Assembly: GCA_017527625.1 (NCBI GenBank)
Contig: JAFXPV010000088.1
Coordinates: 1 to 16,958 of the forward strand
Source of the DNA: Bacteroidales bacterium
GTDB taxonomy: Bacteria > Bacteroidota > Bacteroidia > Bacteroidales > UBA932
Direction: 5' to 3'
Length of the DNA: 16,958 nucleotides
The notes beneath the pieces were generated by a model. That model was given only the letters and a program-made list of their open reading frames with translations. It made no database searches and was not told where the DNA came from. Within the stretch, counting starts at the first letter, position 1. Every line of letters begins with the position of its first letter. The position numbers and the translations under genes are program-made. Below are positions 1 to 5,487 of the stretch, in pieces.

Positions 1-843
1 ATCCTTCTCGAAGGAGTCCCCGGTCTGGCAAAGACTTTGGCCATCAATACCTTGGCGCAGATAATGGACGCCCAGTTCAGCCGTATCCAGTTCACCCCCG
101 ACCTGCTTCCGGCCGACGTCATAGGTACCTTGATCTACAGCCAGAAGACAGAGCAGTTCCAGATAAAGAAAGGTCCCGTATTCGCCAACTTCGTGCTGGC
201 CGACGAGATCAACCGTAGCCCCGCAAAGGTCCAGAGCGCGCTGCTCGAGGCAATGCAGGAGCGTCAGGTGACCATCGGCGAGGAGACCTTCAAGCTTCCG
301 GAGCCCTTCCTGGTGATGGCAACCCAGAACCCCATAGAGCAGGAAGGTACCTATCCTCTGCCCGAGGCCCAGGTCGACCGTTTTATGCTCAAGGTGGTTG
401 TCGGATATCCCGGCAAGGACGAAGAGAAACAGATCATCCGTATGAACAACAGCGGCAGCTTCCCGCGCCCGTCGACAGTCCTCAAGACCGATGACATTAT
501 GCGTGCGAGGAAGGTAGTCCGCGACGTCTATATGGACGAAAAGATAGAGAAATATATAGTTGACATTGTTTTCGCCACCCGTACCCCTGCGGACTACGGC
601 CTGTCCAAGCTTGCAGGTATGATTTCGTTCGGAGGCTCTCCGAGGGCCAGCATCAGCCTGTCGCTGGCGGCCAAGGCCTACGCCTTCATCCATCGCCGCG
701 GCTACGTCATCCCCGAGGATGTCAGGGCCGTATGCTATGATGTGCTCCGCCACCGTATCGGTCTCACATACGAAGCCGAGGCTGAAAATGTCACTTCAGA
801 ACAGATAATCACTGATATCCTTAACGCAGTAGAAGTTCCGTAA
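1..843 (+). CDS. MoxR-family AAA+ ATPase (5' truncated by window edge)
   Basis: Partial gene: the frame is open from base 1, so the true start lies to the left; a TTG at 37 is internal because it falls after the Walker A motif. Visible AAA+ parts are Walker A GVPGLAKT (bases 13-36), Walker B ending in ADEINR (Asp and Glu codons at 202-207), sensor 1 (VMATQNP), an arginine-finger region (AQVDRF) and a sensor-2-like GGSPRA before the C-terminal helical lid. These are hallmarks of MoxR ATPases, cytoplasmic chaperone-like ATPases encoded beside VWA proteins and thought to remodel or activate them. It is the first visible gene of the bat operon, and its TAA overlaps the next ATG by one base (TAATG), which suggests translational coupling. 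The family call is firm; the client protein is inferred from context. Confidence 0.95.
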   Translation: MLLEGVPGLAKTLAINTLAQIMDAQFSRIQFTPDLLPADVIGTLIYSQKTEQFQIKKGPVFANFVLADEINRSPAKVQSALLEAMQERQVTIGEETFKLPEPFLVMATQNPIEQEGTYPLPEAQVDRFMLKVVVGYPGKDEEKQIIRMNNSGSFPRPSTVLKTDDIMRARKVVRDVYMDEKIEKYIVDIVFATRTPADYGLSKLAGMISFGGSPRASISLSLAAKAYAFIHRRGYVIPEDVRAVCYDVLRHRIGLTYEAEAENVTSEQIITDILNAVEVP

Positions 844-1727
844 TGGATTCAACAGAATTACTCAAGAAGGTCCGGAAGATAGAGATCAAGACGAAGTCCC
901 TGTCGCACCAGATATTTGCGGGCGAGTACCACAGCGCCTTCAAGGGACGCGGTATGGCCTTCAGCGAGGTTCGCGAATACCAGTACGGCGACGACGTGCG
1001 CAATATGGACTGGAATGTGACAGCCCGCTACAACGCGCCGTACGTCAAGATATTCGAGGAGGAGAGGGAACTGACGGTAGTGCTGCTCATCGATGTGAGC
1101 GGCTCCCGTTTCTTCGGCTCCACCACCAGGCTCAAGAGAGACCTGATGGCCGAGATCGCAGCAGTGCTGTCCTTCTCAGCTTCCATCAACAACGACAAGG
1201 TCGGCGCCCTGTTCTTCAGCAGCAAGGTGGAGAAATTCATCCCGCCGAAGAAAGGCCGCAGCCACCTGCTCCACATCATCCGTGAGCTGGTCGAGTTCGA
1301 GCCTGAGGAGAAGGGTACGGACATCGCCGCAGCGCTGGAGTTCCTTACCAATGCCATCAAGAAGAAATGCACCGCATTCCTGCTTTCAGATATGATAGAC
1401 GTCGATTCGCAGTGCAATCCGCGCTACGAAGACGCGCTGAAGGTGGCAGCCGACAGGCACGACATCTCAGTCATAAACATCTATGACCGCCGTGAGCGCG
1501 AGATTCCTTCGATCGGCCTTGTGAATGTTATGGATGCGGAGACCGGCCGTCAGATGTGGGTCGACACCTCTTCGAAGGCAATGCGCAGCTCATATGAGCA
1601 ATGGAACGCCGATGTGCGCGAGAAGACGCGGCAGGTGCTGCTGCGCTATCGCGTGGATTCCGTCGACATAGCCACGGACCAGGATTATGTAAAAGGACTG
1701 ATATCGTTATTCAAACACAGGGCTTGA
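843..1727 (+). CDS. DUF58 / VWA-like protein of the bat operon
   Basis: A 294-residue soluble protein without a signal peptide or evident membrane helix. The N-terminal half carries the DUF58 signature (FSEVREYQYGDD, then RNMDWNVTAR). It is followed by a VWA-like fold with an intact MIDAS motif, D84-V-S86-G-S88, and a later GTDIAAAL segment that can supply the MIDAS threonine. DUF58 proteins are almost always encoded next to MoxR ATPases and are the presumed cytoplasmic partner or adaptor. The start at 843 overlaps the moxR stop by one base, and the next gene begins 2 bases after this stop. Length is normal for the family. The biochemical role is not established; partnership with MoxR is an inference from gene order. 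Confidence 0.93.
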   Translation: MDSTELLKKVRKIEIKTKSLSHQIFAGEYHSAFKGRGMAFSEVREYQYGDDVRNMDWNVTARYNAPYVKIFEEERELTVVLLIDVSGSRFFGSTTRLKRDLMAEIAAVLSFSASINNDKVGALFFSSKVEKFIPPKKGRSHLLHIIRELVEFEPEEKGTDIAAALEFLTNAIKKKCTAFLLSDMIDVDSQCNPRYEDALKVAADRHDISVINIYDRREREIPSIGLVNVMDAETGRQMWVDTSSKAMRSSYEQWNADVREKTRQVLLRYRVDSVDIATDQDYVKGLISLFKHRA

Positions 1728-1729
1728 TT

Positions 1730-2680
1730 ATGAAGAAAGGATTGCTGTTTATTGCGATATTGATTATATCTACGGCGGCAGTGTCGGCGCAGGTCGACAC
1801 TACGCGGGTTTCCCGCCTCAGCAGGGATTCCATCCTCATCGGCGACCAGGTTGACCTGATTGTCGACCTGCAGCTGCAAGAGGGTGACGGCTTTGTCATA
1901 GCCGCACCTTCGGATCCCCTCGCATACGGCGTCGAGACCATCAAGGGGATGACTTTCGACACCCTTTCCATAAAGAAAGGCAAGTTGGAGATAGAAGGCC
2001 GTATGACTCTGACCAGCTTCGACAGCGGCAGCTACGCTCTGCCTCCGCTGCTGGCCGTCATCGCCAATGCCCAGGGAAAGGCCGATTCCCTCATCTACCG
2101 AGGCCCCCAGCTGTATGTAAATACTGTTCCGATTGATACCGCGACTTATGTCATCAAGGACATCAAAGGCCAGATAGGCTACCCCGTCACCTTCAGGGAA
2201 GTGCTGCCCTGGCTGCTGCTGGCCCTGCTCATAGCTGCTCTCGCATACTTTATCGTAAGGCTCGTCAAGGCACGCAGGGAAAACACCACCCTGTTCGGAA
2301 AACCCGTCCAGAAGGATCCCGCACATATAGTGGCTCTGCGCGACCTCGAGAAGATCCGCAAGCAGAAGCTGTGGCAGAACAACAAGCAGAAGCAGTTCTA
2401 CACCGCCGTAACAGACACCCTGAGGTACTACATCTCGGAGCGCTTCGGAATTATGACGATGGAGAGGCCTTCGACCGAGATGCTTGAAGACCTCAAAAAG
2501 CAGGACGTCGAGCCGAAGACCTTCGACAAGATAGCCGCCCTCTTCGGGCGTGCCGACCTCGTCAAGTTCGCCAAGTACGAAGCGAGCGCCGAGGAGAACG
2601 AAGAGACGATACCCGACGCCGTGCAGTTCGTCAATACGACATACGTGTCACAACTTGAGCAAGAAGGAGGGGACGAGTGA
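1730..2680 (+). CDS. Bat-operon membrane-anchored protein, signal peptide + periplasmic domain + one TM
   Basis: A 316-residue protein of unknown function that usually sits between the DUF58 gene and batA in Bacteroidota. I chose the ATG at 1730, 2 bases after the preceding stop, because it gives a clean signal peptide (residues 1-20, cleavage after VSA-Q). The frame is open upstream to 1601, but that would overlap the DUF58 gene. Domain order: signal peptide, a beta-rich periplasmic region (about 21-155), one transmembrane helix (about 158-180, WLLLALLIAALAYFIV), then a charged helical cytoplasmic tail of about 135 residues. The tail contains FYTAVTDTLRYYISERFGI, a pattern that resembles the post-membrane region of BatD in this same operon. 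The family is recognised by context and architecture (BatD- or DUF4381-like), not by a known activity. A structural role in the MoxR-VWA membrane complex is inferred. Confidence 0.85.
   Translation: MKKGLLFIAILIISTAAVSAQVDTTRVSRLSRDSILIGDQVDLIVDLQLQEGDGFVIAAPSDPLAYGVETIKGMTFDTLSIKKGKLEIEGRMTLTSFDSGSYALPPLLAVIANAQGKADSLIYRGPQLYVNTVPIDTATYVIKDIKGQIGYPVTFREVLPWLLLALLIAALAYFIVRLVKARRENTTLFGKPVQKDPAHIVALRDLEKIRKQKLWQNNKQKQFYTAVTDTLRYYISERFGIMTMERPSTEMLEDLKKQDVEPKTFDKIAALFGRADLVKFAKYEASAEENEETIPDAVQFVNTTYVSQLEQEGGDE
2664..2670 (+). promoter_or_regulatory. Shine-Dalgarno sequence for batA
   Basis: AAGGAGG lies 9 bases before the ATG at 2680 and 6 bases before an in-frame GTG at 2677. It is the one strong SD match seen ahead of a gene in this window; most other starts rely on stop/start overlap or have no visible SD. 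It supports re-initiation at batA inside the last codons of the upstream gene. Confidence 0.6.
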
Positions 2681-3666
2681 TGTTTTTCGAGTATCCGAAC
2701 CTGCTTTATCTCGAGTTCCTGCTCCTGCCGCTGATCGCGCTCTACGTCTACAGGGAAGTCAAGGGCAAGTCGCCTTCGATGACCGTGTCGAACTTCGGCG
2801 GATGGCAGGTGAAGGAGAGCAGTGCCAAGCGTTTGCTGAGACATATCCCGTTCATCCTGAGGACCATCGCTCTGGCGCTGATAATCCTGGCCATCGCAAG
2901 GCCGCGCTCTTCGGAATCTTTCGAGCAGACTGACACGGAGGGCATCGACATAGTTCTCGATATGGACGTTTCGACCTCAATGCTTGCCAGGGACTTCAAT
3001 CCTGACAGGATAGGGGCGGCCAAGAACATTGCTATGGAGTTCATAGCCTCAAGGCCGACTGACCGCATAGGCATCGTGGTCTTCGCCGGCGAGAGCTACA
3101 CGCAGTGCCCCGTCACTTCGGACCGTGCCGCCCTCATCAATATGATGAAGGAGATCGAAACAGGCCTCATCGATGACGGAACCGCCATCGGAAACGGCCT
3201 TGCCACCGCAGTGGCCCGTCTCAAGGATTCCGACGCAAAGAGCAAGGTGGTCATCCTGCTCACCGACGGCGTCAACAACTCCGGAGAGATAACCCCCGCA
3301 ATGGCTGCCGAGATCGCCAAGACCTACGGCATCAGGGTCTACACCATCGGCGTGGGCGCTATGGGCAAGGCACCGTACCCTATGATGACTCCTATGGGCA
3401 TCCGCCTTGTGGATGTCGACGTGGAGATCGATGAGCCCTTGCTCAGGAACATTGCCGAGCAGACGGGCGGCAAGTATTTCCGCGCCACGGACAACACTAA
3501 GCTGCTCGAGATTTACAATGAGATCAACCAGATGGAAAAGAGCCGCGTCACGGTGGACAGCTTCCCCGTATACACCGAACTTTTTATGAAGTTTGCGATA
3601 TGGGCGCTGGTCGCACTGCTGCTTGAGGTTCTCTTCAAATACTTTATAATCAGGAGGCTGCCGTAA
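2680..3666 (+). CDS. batA: BatA, VWA-domain membrane protein
   Basis: A 328-residue integral membrane protein. Domain order: two N-terminal hydrophobic segments (around LEFLLLPLIALYVY and FILRTIALALIILAIA), a periplasmic VWA domain, and a C-terminal helix (FAIWALVALLLEVLF). The MIDAS is intact: D96-V-S98-T-S100, T168 in DDGTAIG, and D196 in LLTDG. BatA belongs to the Bacteroides aerotolerance operon described in B. fragilis and is thought to form a membrane complex with BatB and partner proteins. The ATG at 2680 gives a one-base TGATG overlap with the preceding stop; an in-frame GTG at 2677 is the alternative. The downstream neighbour BatB has the same architecture, so the pair looks like an old tandem duplication. 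The metal-dependent ligand is unknown. Confidence 0.93.
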   Translation: MFFEYPNLLYLEFLLLPLIALYVYREVKGKSPSMTVSNFGGWQVKESSAKRLLRHIPFILRTIALALIILAIARPRSSESFEQTDTEGIDIVLDMDVSTSMLARDFNPDRIGAAKNIAMEFIASRPTDRIGIVVFAGESYTQCPVTSDRAALINMMKEIETGLIDDGTAIGNGLATAVARLKDSDAKSKVVILLTDGVNNSGEITPAMAAEIAKTYGIRVYTIGVGAMGKAPYPMMTPMGIRLVDVDVEIDEPLLRNIAEQTGGKYFRATDNTKLLEIYNEINQMEKSRVTVDSFPVYTELFMKFAIWALVALLLEVLFKYFIIRRLP

Positions 3667-4667
3667 TGATATATATAGCACAAAGCCAATATCTGTTGTT
3701 GCTGCTGCTCATCCCGCTGTTCTTCGTGGCCTACAAGGCCTACCTGAACTTCAAGAAGAGAAGGATTGCGAAGTTCGGCGACCCTGAGATAGTAAGTCAG
3801 CTTATGCCAGCCGTCTCCAACGGCCGTGGCTGGCTCAAGGTTACTTTCTTCTCCATTGCCTTCCTGTTCTTCGTTCTCGGTCTCTGCCGCGTCCAGATGG
3901 GCGCAAGGCTCAAGGAGAGACAGAGCAAAGGCGTGGAGATAATGATTGCGCTCGACGTGTCGAACTCGATGCTTGCGGAGGATTATTCTCCGAACCGTCT
4001 GGAAAGGGCCAAGCTGGCCATCTCCAGGATAGTGGACAAACTTCAGGGCGACCGCATCGGCCTGGTGATTTTCGCGGGCGAGAGTTTCGTCCAGCTGCCC
4101 ATCACCACCGACTATGTGTCTGCCAAGGTTTTCCTGAACAGTATCAGCACCGAGTCTGTGCCGATCCAGGGCACCGACCTTTCGGAAGCGATAATGATGT
4201 CTGCCCGCAGCTTCAGTTCGCAGAGCGGGAACAGCCGTGCCATCATCGTGATATCCGACGGTGAGGACCACGAAGGTGACGCCGTGGATGCAGCGAAGGC
4301 AGTGGCAGCCGAGGGCATCAGGATATACACCATCGGAGTGGGCTCGACTGCCGGCCAGCCGATAACAGTGAACGGCAGCCTTCTCAGAGACAAGGAGGGT
4401 AACATTGTTGTTACGCGACTCAATGAGCAGATTCTTAAGGAAATAGCTGCGGCAGGCAACGGCGAGTACGTCAAGGCCGGCAACAGCGAATTCGGCCTGA
4501 ATCCCATCATTGAGGACATCAAGACCATCGACAAACAGGAGTTCAGCAGCGTCGTTTTCGAAGATTTCAACGAGCAGTATATGTATTTCTTCGCGATAGC
4601 CCTGTTCTTCTTCATCGTCGAGATGCTGATAGGAGAGCGCAAGACTGCCAAAAACATTTTCAAGTGA
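3666..4667 (+). CDS. batB: BatB, VWA-domain membrane protein
   Basis: A 333-residue paralogue of BatA with the same layout: two N-terminal hydrophobic segments (YLLLLLLIPLFFVAY and FFSIAFLFFVLGLC), a VWA domain and a C-terminal helix (YFFAIALFFFIVEMLI). MIDAS residues are complete: D97-V-S99-N-S101, T170 in GTDLSEA, and D198 in VISDGED. It shares with BatA the stretches RIGxVxFAGES and IYTIGVG (VYTIGVG in BatA), which supports duplication. The ATG overlaps the batA TAA by one base. The expected location is the inner membrane with the VWA domain in the periplasm. Its partnership with BatA and the TPR proteins follows from the known operon; the molecular role is not established. Confidence 0.93.
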   Translation: MIYIAQSQYLLLLLLIPLFFVAYKAYLNFKKRRIAKFGDPEIVSQLMPAVSNGRGWLKVTFFSIAFLFFVLGLCRVQMGARLKERQSKGVEIMIALDVSNSMLAEDYSPNRLERAKLAISRIVDKLQGDRIGLVIFAGESFVQLPITTDYVSAKVFLNSISTESVPIQGTDLSEAIMMSARSFSSQSGNSRAIIVISDGEDHEGDAVDAAKAVAAEGIRIYTIGVGSTAGQPITVNGSLLRDKEGNIVVTRLNEQILKEIAAAGNGEYVKAGNSEFGLNPIIEDIKTIDKQEFSSVVFEDFNEQYMYFFAIALFFFIVEMLIGERKTAKNIFK

Positions 4668-5485
4668 TGAGAAAGAGTTTTATCATAGCGATTCTGATGT
4701 TTGCCGCGCTGGCTCCGGCCTTCGGTCAGACTGACCGCAAGGAAGTGCGCCACGGCAACCGTCTGTTCGGCAAGGAGAATTATCAGGAAGCGGAGATCGA
4801 CTACAAGAAGGCCCTGATGAAGGACTCTCTGTCGAATGCCGCCAATTTCAATATAGGAAACACCTATTACAGAATGGAGAAATACTCCGAGGCTGACAGG
4901 CACTACGCGTCTGTAATGGACTCGCTGGACCGTGCCGGTCACGGAGCCCAGGCTTTCTTCAACCAGGGCGATTCATACCTGAAGCAGCGCAACTGGCAGG
5001 CAGCCGTCGAGGCTTTCAAGAATTCGCTGCGCCGCAACCCCGACGATATGGATGCCAAGAGCAATCTGGCATACGCCCAGAAGATGCTGGAGAATCAGCA
5101 GCAACAGGGTGGAGGCGGCCAGAACCAGGACCAGCAGAACCAGCAGGACCAGCAGAATCAGAACCAGGACCAGAACCAGGATAACAACGACCAGAACCAG
5201 GATAACAACGACCAGAATCAGGATCAGCAGAACCAGGACCAGAACCAGGGCGACAACGGCCAGAATCAGGATCAGCAGAACCAGGATCAGAACCAAAACA
5301 ATAACGACCGGAACCAGGATCAGCAGAATCAGCAGGGCCAGAGCGGAGAGCAGCCCAAGATAAGCCCTCAGGCAGCCCAGCAGATGCTGCAGGCTATCCA
5401 GGATCAGGAGAAGCAGACTCAGGACAAGGTCCGCAAGGAGAAGGCTGCCAAAGTGAAGAGCAAACAAAAAGATAAAAACTGGTAG
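4667..5485 (+). CDS. batC: BatC, periplasmic TPR protein with Q/N/D-rich tract
   Basis: A 272-residue exported protein. The ATG at 4667 overlaps the batB stop by one base (TGATG); an in-frame GTG at 4664 is less likely. Signal peptide 1-20 (MRKSFIIAILMFAALAPAFG before Q21). Residues about 27-135 form TPR helices (HGNRLFGKENYQEAEIDYKK, FNIGNTYYRMEKYSEADRHY, FFNQGDSYLKQRNWQAAVEA). Residues about 143-228 are almost only Q, N and D, with a few G. A basic helical tail (SPQAAQQMLQAIQDQEKQTQ, then Lys-rich) completes the protein, a C-terminus I recognise from Bacteroidota BatC. The TPRs presumably bind other Bat proteins in the periplasm. The long, repeat-built Q/N/D linker is the odd feature; its length probably varies between strains. 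Confidence 0.9.
   Translation: MRKSFIIAILMFAALAPAFGQTDRKEVRHGNRLFGKENYQEAEIDYKKALMKDSLSNAANFNIGNTYYRMEKYSEADRHYASVMDSLDRAGHGAQAFFNQGDSYLKQRNWQAAVEAFKNSLRRNPDDMDAKSNLAYAQKMLENQQQQGGGGQNQDQQNQQDQQNQNQDQNQDNNDQNQDNNDQNQDQQNQDQNQGDNGQNQDQQNQDQNQNNNDRNQDQQNQQGQSGEQPKISPQAAQQMLQAIQDQEKQTQDKVRKEKAAKVKSKQKDKNW
5093..5349 (+). repeat. Degenerate in-frame repeat coding for the Q/N/D-rich tract of BatC
   Basis: This low-complexity stretch lies inside batC. It contains two exact adjacent copies of a 21-base unit (5168-5188 and 5189-5209, coding DQNQDNN) and a partial third. After these comes a longer, imperfect repeat of about 50 bases built around QDQQNQDQNQ, also in two to three diverged copies. All units are multiples of three, so the frame is kept. 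This looks like expansion by replication slippage. Confidence 0.85.
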
Positions 5486-5487
5486 AA

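Noticed and set aside
1601..1729. Upstream extension of the gene at 1730 to a start at 1601
   Set aside because: It would overlap the DUF58 coding sequence by over 120 bases. The ATG at 1730 gives a proper signal peptide and operon spacing.
3513..4271. - strand frame of 252 codons opposite batA and batB
   Set aside because: It spans the junction of two solid VWA genes on the other strand and shows no domain; it is a shadow frame.
5093..5349. Possible CRISPR array or other non-coding direct-repeat array
   Set aside because: The repeats are in frame within batC, lack unique spacers of constant length, and encode a coherent low-complexity segment.
5052..5363. + strand frame rich in Arg and Thr within batC
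   Set aside because: It is an out-of-frame reading of the same repeat tract, with no independent start signal.
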